DNA from: Panicum virgatum
Taxonomy: Eukaryota > Streptophyta > Magnoliopsida > Poales > Poaceae
DNA: 64,000 nucleotides
Assembly: GCF_016808335.1 (NCBI RefSeq)
Contig: NC_053141.1
Coordinates: 5,696,711-5,760,710, forward strand
Reading direction: 5' to 3'
Of the stretch, positions 41,372-54,260 are shown piece after piece (the stretch's first letter is position 1; every line of letters starts with the position of its first letter). Position numbers and translations under genes: made by a program. Below the pieces are notes generated by a model. The model was not told where the DNA came from, ran no database searches, and saw only the letters and a program-made list of their open reading frames with translations.

Positions 41372-44300
41372 TTACATGGGCTTCGAGGCCACGGCGTACC
41401 CCGACGACACCCTCTGGAGATCCATGAGGTAATGCATCGAGGCCACGGCGAGAGCCCGCAGGACACCAAGACGGAAGGTGCTCTTGGCGTGTTCGGCAAT
41501 CCGGCCACTCAGCGCGCGCAGGCGGCTGATCACCGAACTGCCCGAGACGGCACCCTCCCCCTCGAGCTCTTGACACACGCTCACGGCGGTCTGCTCCAGG
41601 TCAGCAAACTCCATCTGTGCCGCTATGAGCGCGGTATGGACCGCTTCCTTCACCGCGGTCTCGTCCGCCACCTTCTGCCTCAGCTCTGAGCAAAGGAAAT
41701 CAACGTCAGCTACGAAAAGAAACAAATCAACGAAAATCTCTAAGGTACTCACCTGTGATGTTCCTTTGCGCCTCCTCCCTCTGGGTCCGGGCGGCCTCTT
41801 CGAGCGAGGACAAGGAGGCTTCCTTTTCTCTAAGGGCGGCCCCCATGTTCTGGAGGGCCACCTCCTTCCCCTCGAGGGCCTCGCCCTTTTCCCGGAGGGT
41901 CCCGGTGAGCGCAACCACGGCCACCTCTTTGTGGAGGAGCTCGGCCTTCTGCTGCTCGAGCGTTATGCTGAGACGCTGCAGCTCAGTGCTCTGCACCTCA
42001 GCCTCGCGAGCTCTCTCCTCGAGCGCCGTCCGAAGGCGTTGCAGCTCGGTAGCTTGTGAATCGGCGTCCCGGGTCTTCTGATCAGCTACCGCCTTCTGGG
42101 CGTCCCGCTCATCGGCAACCCGCGCCAATTCCTCTTCCAGCGCCCGCTGACGCGCGCCCAGATCTGCCATTTTTGTATTGCGTCATTGTTCTTGAGTACC
42201 AGGTCGGCGTTGTGCTGCCCGAGCTGGCTCACCTGGGAGTACAGTCGGGTCATCTCGACGCTCTTTTCGCGCGAGATTTCCCACAGCTGCTGCAAAAGGG
42301 GAGGACGTGGGTGAAGACGCGTAAAAGCTAAAACCGAATCTGTGAAATTTTCGGGGGGGGGGGGGAAGTATTTACCTGGCTGACCTGGTAATCCGCATTC
42401 TGGTGGAGCTGGAAGGCGCAGTCAAGGGCTTGCAAGATCTCGCGACCCACACCCATCTGCTTGTTCCAGGCCTCCTCCTCCTCTTGCTCCTTGCGAAGGA
42501 ATTCCGAGGGGGCCCCCCTTGGACGTCCCCGCCTCGAGCATGCCCGCGCTGGCCGACGCGAACTCAGCGATGTGCGCGGTGGCGCTTGCCGCAGCAGCGG
42601 GGTCGATGTCCATCGAGTCCCCGTACTCTTCGCTGCTGTCCGACAGCTCCACCATCGCCGTCACGCCTCCCTGCGCCGTTGGCACGGGCACTACCGCGAC
42701 GGTACCCTCGTCCCGGGCCTCGGTGGGCTCCGAGATGGGGGCTCCTTCCACCCCTGGTGCCACTTGCGCCGTGTCCTCTGCGACGCTCTCGCCCTCGGCC
42801 CTCGAGGGCTCGAAGACGAGGGTCACCTCCTCAGCATGGTCGGCAGGGCGCTCCTGCACGCCCCCGCCGGTCTCTCCTCCCATGTGCGGTCGGGCGGCGC
42901 TAGCCGCATTGCCCTGACCGGCCTCAACTCCAGTAACTGCCAGGGCGGCGCCGTCCACGCCGCCCTGGCCGGTCTCCTCGGCATCGGCGGCCGGAGCAGC
43001 TGCTTCGGCACCGCTCTGGCCGGCGTCACCCTCCTCCTCCTGTGCCCGGGCTTGCTGCGCCGCCTGGGCGCCTCGAGCCACGGCCTCCTGTAGCCTCACG
43101 GCTGCTGCCTCGAGATCCAAAGTAGGCAGGGGCTGCGGCGCCGTGTGCGGCATGCTGCGTGCCCCGGTCTTGATAGCCTTGGCCGGGGCAAGCTGCACCG
43201 CATCTTTGGGAACGGCCCCGGGGCTGGAAATCAAGAGACACGAGTTGAGGACAACGGGATCGAGAAAGTCCACCAAACACGCAACGAAAACGAAATCCAA
43301 TTCACTTACCCAGATCGGGCGCTCATGCTCCGCTTCCTCGTGGTGCTTCTTTGAGCCCGAGTCACCGAGCCACCCCTCGAAGACTGCCCCGAGGGTGCAC
43401 CCCTCGTGTCGGCCTGGTGACTCAAGGCCGGCAGCGCGAACAACTCCGCGCCCGCCGCAGCCTCGTCGCCACGGATCGGCACCTGGGGCGCAGGCGTCTC
43501 CTCACCGCCTGCCGGAGGCGATGACTCTCGCTCCGCCCCCTCGAGGGATGGGTGCGCCGAGGCCACGGCCCTTGTATCTTCCGGCGCCGCCGGCTCCCCC
43601 TCGTCCTCGTCCCACAGGTAGAACGGTGGGGGGCTCGTGCCCGCACCTTCCCCGTCGCCCCTCAGAGCATGATCCTCGGCATCCGAGGCCTCCTCTTCGT
43701 CCTCCTCCGAGGACTCGGGCGTGGCGGGCTGTGGCTTCCCCTCCGCGCGAGCGAGTTTGCACGCCTTGTCGTGCCTCGCCTTCCTTTTCCTCTTCCTCTC
43801 GACCTTTGCCTCCGACGCGTCCTTCCGCCTTTTCATCTTCTCCGCGTGAAGGCGATTGATTAGACGTTGTTCCGGGACCGGGGGCTTCGAGATACCGCTC
43901 CTCAACCCCTGCAAAGCATGCCCGAGATGGAATCAGAAAAGAGGGCTACACGACGCACGCCAAGTTCGAAGTCAAAACTTACCAGAGAAATGTACCCCAG
44001 CTCGGGGCGCATCTTGATCCTCCAGAGGTCCTCGGGATTTTGGGGGAAATCCGCCACCGCGTACTTCTCCCTTCGGGCGGCAGTGGTGTGGGAGAGAAGC
44101 TTGCTTGACGTTCTCGAGCCTTCAACCTGGCTCCCGGGAGTGAGCTGGAAGATCGGCAGGGCCCTCTCCATGAGAGGGATCACCCTCTGCCGGTGGAAAT
44201 TCGCGATGACGGCCGCCGCCGTCAACCCCTTCTTCGCCAAATGCGCCAGCGCGTCGGTGAGGCCCTCAAGCTTGTCCTGCTGTGCTTGGGGCGACACCCC

Positions 44301-44897
44301 CAAATCCCACTTCGCCGGTCGCTCCCGGAGGACCCGGTTGGTGAACGCCGGGAGCGCGCCTCGGTAGTTCCGAAGGTAGAACCACCCTCGGCTCCACCCG
44401 ACGTTGTTGGTCGTCATCCTGCTGTGGATGTAGAGGTTCCTCCGGGAGTGGCGCACGTGGAACGTCAGGCCTCCGGCCCGCGCGAACCGCCTCGGCTGGC
44501 CTCGCCCGCTCTCGACGAAGAGTTCGCCGCGGAACAGGTGGATCCAGATATCCCAGTGCACCTCTATCCCGAGGTACCCCTCGCAGACGGCGACGAAGAC
44601 CGCTGCCTGCGAGATGGCGTTGGGGCTGAAGTTGTGTAGCTCCGCTCCGTAGTACTCGCACAAGGCCCAAATGAACCTGCCGACGGGGATGCCGAAGCCT
44701 CGCTCGTGGAGGTGCACGAAGCTTACAACGTAGCCTTGCGGGGGCTTCGGCTCAGTCTCGTCCGGGTGCGTGGAAATCCACGCCGGCGCCCCCGAGTCGG
44801 GGTTCCGCGGCAGTAGCCGGTCGGCGACCAGCTACGCCAGAACCGCCACAGTGGCGGAGGACTTCCCCCACGGCAAAGGCTCCTGGATGTCCGACAT
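41372..44897 (-). CDS. Antisense gene of Gypsy E: PF04195-like domain plus coiled coil, spliced, one stop
   Basis: Antisense ORFs of this kind are known in Tat-lineage elements; their role is not established. ATG at 44897 (MSDIQEPLPWGKSS) with an in-frame TAG near 44832. The first exon runs to about 43981 and contains GFGIPVGRFIWALCEYYGAE, LHNFSPNAISQAAVFVAVCE and HWDIWIHLFRGELFVESGRG, matching the putative gypsy-type transposon domain. Donor GTAAGTTTTG near 43980 and acceptor TTTGCAG at 43909 join it to a Lys/Arg- and Glu-rich exon (43908-43307). Donor GTAAGTG and acceptor TTTCCAG near 43226 lead to an acidic exon (about 43226-42420). Coiled-coil exons follow (about 42290-42170 and 42165-41757, heptads such as LRTALEERAREAEVQ), and the last exon ends SSGYAVASKPM at 41372. 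Confidence 0.68.
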
Positions 44898-44948
44898 CTC
44901 TGCGAGTCGAGAGGGGATGCAGGAATGAAGGCTCTGAAATAGCTAAGG

Positions 44949-44949
44949 T

Positions 44950-44978
<29 letters not shown>
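44949..44978. repeat. (CT)n microsatellite upstream of the antisense gene
   Basis: A CTCTCT tract that reads GAGAGA on the antisense-gene strand, about 50-80 bases upstream of its ATG, where plant genes often carry CT/GA-rich leaders. Confidence 0.85.
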
Positions 44979-44981
<3 letters not shown>

Positions 44982-44999
44982 CTTCTTCCTCCTTTTCGC

Positions 45000-46511
45000 T
45001 CTTGGCTACGGGTTCAGGATGCACGGGAGGCGGACAAGGCGGAAAGGGATGAAGGCAAATGGCCAGGTGAGCCCAAACAACCCACTCCTCCTCATTTTAT
45101 TTCACCACGACGGGCACAGCCGCAGCCAAGGCCCAAATCTACCGCATTGAGTGTGGTAGATTATACTCTCGCTGACGACTGGGCCCCACGACCGCGGAGT
45201 CTCCCACGCGCGTGCGCAGCAATAAATGTGGCACGGTAACTGGCGGGCGCGGCGCGACTGTTGCGCTATCCCATCCGTCAGCCGCCGCCCACACCGCTTC
45301 AACTACCCGAGGCTGTCGGCTGAAAAGGCGCACGCGCGTCGCACCGCACAAGTCAGGCCACGTCGCCCACCACCAGTGGAAGACCCGCGCGCGTGACTCG
45401 TGACTCTGCGTCGTTTCCGAATCAAGACAGAATATTCCTTCAGGGGGTTCCCTTACGCTCGAAGCAATCGCATTTCGAGGCCTTACTGATCAGGGGGTCG
45501 AAGCCTGGCCCTTCAGGGGGTTCGACAGGCGCCCCAGATCACCAGAGTCAGGGACTGCATGGACGGGCCGTACAAGCCACCCTCGAACGCGAAGTTCGAG
45601 ACGTCCTACGCAGTGTTCAAGGCCAGCCGAGGGTGCCTAGAAGGGGGATCCCATCGAGGGAGAGCATCGAGCCCTCGGACCCTATCGAATGGGTCCGAGC
45701 CCCGCCTAGCGAACCTTCGCAAGCGCTTTATGTGACGTGTCTATGGACCACGAGCCGACCCTCATCGAATGGGGCACGGACGTCCGCTTGAACAACCCGC
45801 TAATAGCTCAATGAAGCAGCCATAGCTCGCGGCCCGGGCATGGGTAGCATGGTGCGCTTCACCCTTCCTCCCTGCGGAAGGGCGATGAGGGTCGTAATCA
45901 ATGTCAAGGGTTCCCCTAAACGCCTTCGCACGGGCCTGGGCTCGGGGGCTCCCCGCACACCACGGTTCAAACCGCACCCTCGAATAAATCAACGACCTTC
46001 AATCGTGAAGCTCCACGTGTCTAAACAAACCCTCCGCTATTGATGTGCGTTCCCCTAACGGCTAAGCTGAACGCCGGGTCACTGTACCAGCACTGAGAGT
46101 GCCGAGGCCGGCTAAAAAAGTGCCGATGCCGGCTGAAAAAGACGCTGGACGGACATCCCAGTAAAGCTAGCTAGTAGGACAACGTTTATAGCCCTTGGAC
46201 GAGCACAAACGCTCCTCCAAGGCCTCGGGGGCTACACCCGCGGGTGCGCTGACACGCCCCCGCGGAGGAGACTCCACACATGTTCGAGGGTCGTAACTCT
46301 TTGTACGGCCCTATACCGCCAGTAATCCTCCCCGTAGAGGAGAAAGGGGACTTTATTGCTCAATACAAATAAAGATTACAAAGGGTTACCGGCGCGAAGC
46401 CGTTAAAAGATACAAACACATAGCCACCTATGTGGCAATTTTCCCTGTCTTGGGGAGGAACGAGTGACGAAGAAAGGCACCGAGCCCCTGGCTGACGCAA
46501 TGGCCAGGCTA
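45000..46511. other. Gypsy E 3' non-coding region
   Basis: No supported gene. It contains repeated CAGGGGGTTC words (45440-45520) and scattered CCTCGGGGGCTAC-like words resembling the polypurine tract. The likely promoter of the antisense gene falls in 45000-45400. Confidence 0.4.
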
Positions 46512-47020
46512 CTAGGGATGCGAGGAACAGCCCTCAGACCGCACGGGTCCAGCGGGGTGCTTGCCTCGCAAGCCTTCTTCTAGCGTCTCCTCCACCAAAG
46601 ACCACGCGGGGGGGGGGGGGGGTCGAGCTGGCGGACAGCGCCCTCCGCACCGTCTCCCCGAGAGCAACCTCGTCGCCTGGGGGGACGATGCAAAGAACAT
46701 CCGCCCAACCTGGCACTAACGCCATGGTCAGGCGTCTCCATCCCCCTTCAGGCAAGGGGACATCGCAGGAGCAAGACCCCACGGGCCCAATGCTCTTCTG
46801 CTGATCCCACTCAACCTGAGGGATAGAGCGCACGCCCACTCCGGTTTTCCCCTACCGCTCGCAAGCATTCTTCTAGCGCCAAAAGCCTAAAAAAGCCAGG
46901 CCGCCCCATCCGGGGGCTGATCACAAAAGGGCAAGGAAAACATCACAAGATTTAGGCGATGCTGGAAGAAAGAGCTGGGAGGTTGGAGAAGAAAGGGAAC
47001 CCCACGGCTCCTATTTATAG
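46512..47020 (-). other. Second antisense transcription unit candidate of Gypsy E
   Basis: On the minus strand CTATAAATAG (47011-47020) is a good TATA box. Downstream an open frame (46839-46534) includes VGSCSCDVPLPEGGWRRLTM and VLCIVPPGDEVALGETVRRA, with a splice-like CCCTCAG|GTTGAG ahead of it. A C run at about 46608-46622 (G run on the plus strand) causes a frame choice: the alternative reading ends VEETLEEGLRGKHPAG...SHP at 46512. The product is not recognised. Confidence 0.4.
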
Positions 47021-47529
47021 CTGCGCCGGGCATAAAGCATCAAACTTGTCAAAAAACGGAGGCTTGTATCGCCCGTGACGACAAGGCGCTCCACGAGCAA
47101 AGGGTGTCCTCAGTCCCCGCGCCGAGACACGACTGAATGAAATAAAGCAGAGCTGAGCCCCTGGACGCTGAGCGGTGCAGCATCGTCTCTGGCCGACTGC
47201 CCTCAAACGGCGCGCCCCAAAGCTACCAGGAACGCCGGGGCCAAGGCCCTACGTGCGGGATAGCGTGATAGGAGCACCAGCTGCCAAGCAGCTGGCGCTA
47301 CCGTCGCCCTGGCCCCCCTCAGCACGCGGACACGTCTTGTCCTTCAAACAAAAAAAGAGGCACGCACCTCGAAGTACTCCCCCCACGGGCGTACTACCCC
47401 GACCGGCGTGTTGTCACATCCGCCGGGCTGGCGCAAAGGCGCGTCTGGCGGGTGCGCGGCATTGACTGATCACGTCAAAGGGAAAATCGCCGAATCACCC
47501 TTTGGCCGAATCCATCGACTCGACCAAAG

Positions 47530-47542
47530 CCTCGGGGGCTAC
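47530..47542 (+). promoter_or_regulatory. Gypsy E polypurine tract
   Basis: CCTCGGGGGCTAC directly precedes the 3' LTR; purine-rich priming sites of plus-strand DNA synthesis lie at this place in Gypsy elements. Confidence 0.6.
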
Positions 47543-48956
47543 TGACGGGTACCACGATTAGGGGCACCCTAATCGGGGTACTAAGATCGCTTTAAAATGC
47601 AAACACCTGTTAAGGCAGCTGGGCTCATAAAGGCCCACGGCCTGCTTCCCATCCAGAAGAAATGAAAGGACTCAAAGAAGCCCAGCATGCGGCCCATTCG
47701 CATCCCCCTCGAACCCGCGGAATGATCTCCGCCTCACTCGAGGGTCCCTCTAGGGCCCACTGGACGAACTCCGCCTCGCTTGAGGGCTCCCCCCGGGGAC
47801 TCTCGACCGTGCGACACATCCCTGCCTCGCTCGAGGGTAGCGGATCTACCCTCGAGCGGGTGACTCATCTCCGCCTCGCTTGAGGCCGTCTCTCGGCACA
47901 AGGGACAAACGGCCCCGCCGCCCAACCGCTCGCCGTACGAAGGCGTTAAATGCCAGCCACTCCGCCACGGCACCCAGGACAGGCGGCATCGGGCCGCCAT
48001 TCCCACAGTGGATGTGACCGGGGTCCCATCCGCTGACTCCGGTCACCGCTCCGCCATCCCGGTTGCTGTAGCAACACTGTGGGACATGCGACGCGGGACA
48101 AGACAGCTCGGCACTGCTCCCGTTACTGTTCTGCTGACACCGACCATCCGGACTCGCCTCCCGCTGGGGAAGGGGTCCGGCGACATCACGTGTCCTTCAG
48201 GGAGGGGCACTCAGCACGCACGTACGGAGTCCCCCGGACCTCCTAGTGTGCATGCCCGCACTCCAACCAGGGGGTCCGGGGGCACCGCGCATGCCGCTAC
48301 CGCTACCACTGGTGCATGCAGGACCCTAATCCGCGGGGCCCACCGAATGCCACCGCGCCGTATATGGAAGACTATGCACCAGCAACGACTACGCCGCCTG
48401 CAGAAGCTGGCAAGACGACCGGCACGATCTTCGTAGGACCAAGGACGATATCCAGGATGACTGCGACGTGCGCCGCCTTCCCACAGTGTACTTCCTACAG
48501 TATCCGACCACTGTGCCCCGCGATTCGGGGGAAAACGACGACTTCTATGCCCTCACTCATGTGCGCTGCCCCTCCTTGTGACTATAAAAGAAGGAGGTAG
48601 GCTCCCTTTAGACGGGCTGGACGCTGGACGCTGGACTCTGGACTCTGGCTTCCCTCTCAGAGAACTCTCAGCACTACCGAGCACTCATCTTAATCGGCTC
48701 CACTTCTAAGCAGAGACTTGGGAGCTTCTCTCCCTCTCTCGCCTTGCTTGTACCCCCTACTACAAGCACTCCAGGTGCAAGATAATACAGTGCCCTCGCA
48801 CACCCCCTTTGCTGGACGTACGGCCCCGCGGCCGAAACCAGGATAAACCATGCGTTACTGTGTTGCCTCTTGCATCATCATCTGGGACGAGGAAACACAC
48901 ACCATTTACTAGTTGGGATCCGGGCCCCCGGGTCGGGACACCGACAACTTGTGAAA
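47543..48956 (+). repeat. Gypsy E 3' LTR
   Basis: TGACGGGTACCACG...ACACCGACA, 1414 bp, colinear with 32848-34265. The first bases are TGACGGG rather than TGTCGGG. Followed by ACTTG (48957-48961). TATA CTATAAAAG recurs near 48582. Confidence 0.9.
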
Positions 48957-49177
48957 CGTAGTCAATCAACTAATACATGTGCTAGTCTAATATTCATGTG
49001 TATCCTCACATGAACTCCGACTAGGAACATTTTAGAATATTCATACAAGTATAGAGTTTCACAAATACTTCACATAAGCATTAATCAATACAAGTTGTCA
49101 TCCATGAATATTCAAGGTACACTTTATCAACCATGAATACAAGGAAATATGATTGCCTCTAGGGCATATGTCCAACA
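48957..49177 (-). repeat. Copia B 3' LTR, proximal part (right of Gypsy E)
   Basis: Continues the Copia LTR from ACTTGTGAAAC to ...GTCCAACA, matching 55368-55586. Its end abuts the Copia polypurine tract at 49178-49189. Confidence 0.85.
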
Positions 49178-49240
49178 GTCTCTCACTTGCGCTAGAGTGA
49201 ATCTAAAATGTATCTAATACTCGTTGCTCTTGTGTGCCTT

Positions 49241-52200
49241 TCATGCTTGGGTTGTGGAAGGAGTTTTTGTCAACGGATCTGAAATGTTTAGGTCCGTGTG
49301 TATTTTGCATATCTTGATCTCACCACGATCGATGAACTCTCGAATGAGATGAAATCGCCGCATAACGTGTTTGCTCTTCTGGTGATTCCTTGGCTCTTTG
49401 GCTTGCGCAATAGCTCCACTGTTGTCATAGTAGAGATCCAGCGGGCTAAAGGCATTAGGGAACACACCAAGCTCAATAAGGAACTTCCTTATCCAAACAC
49501 CTTCCTTCACAGCTTCCGAAGCTGCGATGTACTCGGCTTCTGTTGTAGAATCGGCCACTGTCTCTTGCTTGGAACTCTTCCAGCTAACCGCACCACCATT
49601 TACTTTGAACACGAAACCGGACTGAGACTTTGAATCATCTTTGTCGGTTTGGAAGCTAGCATCAGTGTAACCAGTTACGATGAGCTCCTCCTCACCTCCA
49701 TAGACTAGAAACACATCCTTAGTTCTTCTCAAGTACTTGAGGATGTTTTTCACAGCTGTACAGTGACTCTCACCTAGATCTGACTGGTACCTGCTCGTAA
49801 CATTTAGAGCATAAGAAGCATCTGGGCATGTACTTATCATTGCATACATGATAGATCCAATTGCTGAGGCATATGGAACTTTGCTCATGCGCTCTCGCTC
49901 ATCAGTCGTCGTAGGACACTGAGTCTTGCTAAGATGTATGCCATGTGACATAGGCAAGAACCCTTTCTTTGCCTCTTCCATGTTGAACCGCTTCAACACT
50001 TTGTCAATGTAAGTATCTTGGCTTAATCCTATAAGTGTCTTTGATCTATCTCTATAGATCTTGATGCCCAGTATGTATGCTGCTTCTCCTAAATCCTTCA
50101 TAAAAAAAAATTATTTTTCAGTGAAGTCTTTACGGACTCAATCATAGGAATATTATTTCCAATCAGCAGTATGTCATCTACATACAGGATTAGAAATACA
50201 ACAGAGTTCCCACTTTCCTTCTTGTAAACACAAGCTTCTTCTTCGTTTTTAATGAAGCCAAACCCTTTGACTACTTCATCAAAATGAATATTCCAACTCT
50301 GAGATGCTTGCTTTAATCCATAAATGGATTTTTGAAGCTTGCATATCTTTCCAGCATTGGTCGGATCAACAAAACCCTTGGGCTGCATCATATACACATC
50401 CTCGGTCAAATTTCCATTAAGGAAAGCTGTTTTGACATCCATCTGCCATATTTCATAATCGAAATATGCAGCAATAGCTAGAATAATTCGAACAGATTTA
50501 AGCATCGCTATGGGCGAGAAAGTCTCGTCGTAGTCAACTCCTTGAACTTGTCAAAAACTTTTTGCGACAAGTCGAGCTTTATAGATGTGAACATTTCCAT
50601 CCATATCTTTCTTCTTTTTATAGATCCATTTGCACTATATGGTTCTCACACCATCAGGCGGGTCTATCAAGTTCCAAACTTGATTTTCCTTCATGGATTC
50701 TATTTCGGATTTCATGGCATCTTGCCATCTCTCAGAGTCAGGGTCTGCCATCGCCTCCGCATATGTTGCAGGCTCATCATTGTTCAACAATAATAATTCC
50801 CGCGCTGCGCGGAGACTTGCTGACCTTCGTGGTTGTGGAGGTGCTTCTGTTGCCATAGGAATCTCAGCTTGTTCAGTTACATTAGCGTCACTTGTAGAGT
50901 CTTGTCCTATTGGCTCATCTCGAACTTCTTCGAGTTGCACCGTTCTTCCACTTTTCTCTCCTTTGAGAAACTCTTTCTCTAGAAAAACTCCATTCCGAGC
51001 GACAAACACTTTGCCCTAGGATCGATTGTAGAAGTAATACCCTAAGGTCTCCATTGGGTATCCCACGAATATGCACTTATCCGATTTGGGCGCTTGCTTG
51101 TCAGACTGGACTCATTTGACAAATGCTTCACAACCCCAAATTTTTAGAAAAGACAAACTAGGAGACTTGCCAGTCCATATTTCATATGGTGTCTTGTCTA
51201 CGGATTTTGACGGCATCCTGTTCAATGTGAAAGCTGCTGTTTCTAGAGCGTAACCCCAAAATGACAATGGTAATTCCGATTGGCTCATCATTGATCGAAC
51301 CATGTCCCACAGAGTTCGATTACGTCGCTCGGAAACCCCATTCCTTTGAGGTGTTCTAGGCGGCGTAAGTTGTGGAATAATTCCACAACTCTTCAAATGA
51401 TCGCTAAATTCGTGACTTAGATATTCGCCCCCACGATCAGATCGCAAGGCTTTAATCCTCTTGCCACGCTAATTTTCAACTTCATTCTGAAATTCCTTGA
51501 ACTTTTCAAAGGTTTCAGACTTATGCCTCATCAAGTAGACATAGCCATATCTACTTAAGTCATCAGTAAAAGTAATGAAGTATTGGAATCCTCTTCTAGC
51601 AGTCGAGCTCATTGGTCCGCACACATCAGTATGTATGAGTTCCAGCAAATCCGATGCTCTTTCTAGAAAACCTGTGAACGGTGTCTTGGTCATCTTGCCC
51701 AGCAAACAAGCTTCGCATGTCTCGTATGATTCAAAATCAAACGAACTTAGAAGTCCATCCTCATGGAGCTTCTTCATGCGTTTCTCGCTTATATGACCGA
51801 GACGACAATGCCACATGTAGGTAGGATTCAAATCAATTAGCCGAGGCCTTTTAGCACTTATATAACAGATAGGAGAATCATCAAGATTTAAAATAAATAG
51901 CCCATTCTTAATGGACACCAAAGCCACAAACATATTATTCTTAGAGATCACACAACCATTGTTTTCACTCGCAAAAGAATAACCGTCCTTCATCAAACAT
52001 GAAGGAGACACAATGTTTCAACTCAAACTAGAAACAAAATAAAAATTATTAAGCTTCAAGACAAATCCTGATGGTAGGTGAAGTTGCATCGTCCCGACGG
52101 CCATAGCAGCAACTCTTGCATTATTGGCGACGCAGAAGTCAACTTCTCCTCTTTCAACGCTTCTACTCTTTGTTAGTCCTTGCATCGAACTGCATATGTG

Positions 52201-52881
52201 AGCAACTGATCTGGTATCAAATACCCAAGAATTAACATAAGAGTCAGCGAGAAATATTTCTGTAATATGAACAACAAGTGTACCTGAAGTGGAAGAACGA
52301 TTCTTCAACGAGGCTAGATACAACTTGCAGTTCCTCTTCCAGTGTCCTGGAAGGTGACAATGAAAGCACTCCTTGTCTGCAGCTGGTCCAGGTTTAGCCT
52401 TGGGTGTAGGGTTTGGCTTGGGGTTCGCAACCTTAGCCTTGCCCTTCTTCTTCTTCCAAGAAGAACTTTTCTTCTTGAAAGTAGGCTTATTCTGGATAGC
52501 CATCACATAGCCGACACCTGCGCTTTTCTTGATGTCACTCTCTGCCATTTTGAGCATGCCGCACAGCTCATTCAAGCCCTTCTCAGCCCCGTGCATGTGG
52601 TAGTTCGAGACGAAATTTACATAGCTCAGAAGCAAAGAGGCAAGAATGAAGTCAGTGGCCAACTCTTAGCCAAGTGGGAAGCCTAGCTTCTGCAACCTCT
52701 GTGTGTAACCATCTATCTTGATTACATGCGGCCCTACTGGTGATGGGTTATCTAGAACATCTTCCTTGTTAGCTGCCCTGAGAACAATTCTCAGGTTGCG
52801 GATCCAATCCGCGTAGTTTGTCTCATTCAATTTGTTGCTCTCAAGTACAGAACGTAAAGCAAAAGGTTGGTTTTGGGCCAT
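49241..52881 (-). pseudogene. Copia B gag-pol
   Basis: ATG at 52881 (MAQNQPFALRSVLESNKLNE). Gag is internally deleted: it jumps from VLDNPSPVG to KLGFPLG, then a stop near 52666, and continues to the zinc knuckle CFHCHLPGHWKRNC (about 52323-52364). The protease motif reads WVFDTRSVAHIC, with Arg where Gly is expected in DTG. Integrase: WHCRLGHISEKRM and CEACLLGKM finger, catalytic Asp in IHTDVCGPM, Asp in RSDRGGEY, Glu in NGVSERRNRT. Stops lie near 51469, 51112, 51017, 50633 and 50550. RT: WQMDVKTAFLNGNL and LYVDDILLIGN. A 9-A run near 50102-50110 shifts the frame before MKDLGEAAYILGIKIYR. RNase H: VTGYTDASFQTDKDDS and STTEAEYIAASEA, end at 49241. Confidence 0.88.
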
Positions 52882-54260
52882 TGATCTACAACAAAATAAT
52901 AATACAAAATACTAAGACAAAAGTATTCATGATGGGGTAAATGACATTAAACAATTTAATAGAATTTACTCCCACTAAAATCAATATCCCTCTGTTGATT
53001 CTTAGTGATTCAAGACCCACAACTAACACGTTCACTAGTGAGCTTTTGCATCACCGCTAGAAGACGAGTTAGATCGGTAAGCAACTCTTGCTAATCATAT
53101 CTCATATGACTCTTGTTGTTGGGTGACATCTCCATGTCTCGCTCCCAACCTTTATGCCCCAAGGTCCTTAACCGTTAAGATGACATTGTCAAGCTCACCA
53201 ACCCTTTATGTGTGCATGTATCCGATACAGCCTGTCTATTCAAGGAAAACCAGTGGCGCCCTAATTTCATAGACCCACCACCAATCGTACAAGACATGCG
53301 ACAGTGCAAGGTTTAGTTGGTAGGGCATGGTAGCTCAAAATTTGTGAGGGATCGTTCTACTTCTACTATGACGCACGTAGTAGTAAAACGTCAAGAACGG
53401 CAAGCACATAATTGTGAATCAGTATGGCCCTTGTTCTTATGGTGATCTCCATCTCCATAGAACTTGTTCGCCATGTAGATCTCCATCTTCATGGAACTTG
53501 GTCATCATGTTGATCTCTATCTCCATGTACATGTGCACCATTCTTCATGTGATGAAAACTCCAAGAACTAGAACTTGCTATTACACCTAATAGCTAGTAA
53601 ATAAAATTACATTCACGACTTGGATCATCACAGATTGGCACGCAGGCCATTACATCAAATGCAACAATTCATATGGCTCCGGCCGAATTGTCATAATCAT
53701 GACACGCAGGTCATGAAATAGTTACACACATGAATCACATACACATAGGGGCCATACCGACCACAAAACCTGTAAAACAGAGTTATGTGATTCCGACGTT
53801 CGAACTTAAATCGCCGAAAATTCTATCTTCTTTGCCGAATTTTGCAAATCTAAATATCGCGAAAACAGAAACGCTGTTCTGAACCAATTCTAACTTTTTC
53901 TGTAGATACAAATCGATACAAAATTCGTCTCAATCCGAGTTCGTATGCAAAATTTATGACTGTTTTACAGTAAAACACGCTTTTGCAACAAAATGGAATT
54001 CACAGTAGATCCAATCTACTGCCCTATGCATCTCATGCATCTGGCTTATGCCCTAAGTTTCGATTCGACCAATCACATTGATCTCCAACCGCAGCGACCG
54101 GGTTTATGTGCATCACTTAACTCCGATGGTGGAAAACCGACCGGTAGGAGTATGTCGTTGCACAACCTTCGCAGCTAGTTTATGAAACTAGGTCATAGAT
54201 CGATCTGAAACTACGCATATCTCCATATGCACATATCCGAATCTATAACGAGACAGCATT
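52882..54260 (-). other. Copia B untranslated leader
   Basis: AT-rich sequence between the primer-binding site and the gag ATG, with no supported coding frame. The repeated CATCTCCATG-type words near 53450-53530 are a local direct repeat. Confidence 0.5.

Larger units (their letters stand above)
32848..48956 (+). mobile_element. Gypsy E: Tat-lineage Ty3-gypsy element with antisense gene, inserted in a Copia LTR
   Basis: Complete from LTR to LTR (16.1 kb) with a perfect ACTTG target duplication. Order: 5' LTR, primer-binding site, gag, protease, RT-RNase H, a second (archaeal-type) RNase H, integrase, a long 3' region with genes on the opposite strand, polypurine tract, 3' LTR. Two RNase H domains and an antisense ORF are hallmarks of the Tat/Retand lineage. 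Stops and frameshifts show it is not autonomous as sequenced, but it is the least decayed element of the nest. Confidence 0.88.

Noticed and set aside
42403..43093. Plus-strand frames over the Gypsy E 3' region
   Set aside because: Shadows of the spliced minus-strand antisense gene, which has domain motifs and splice sites.
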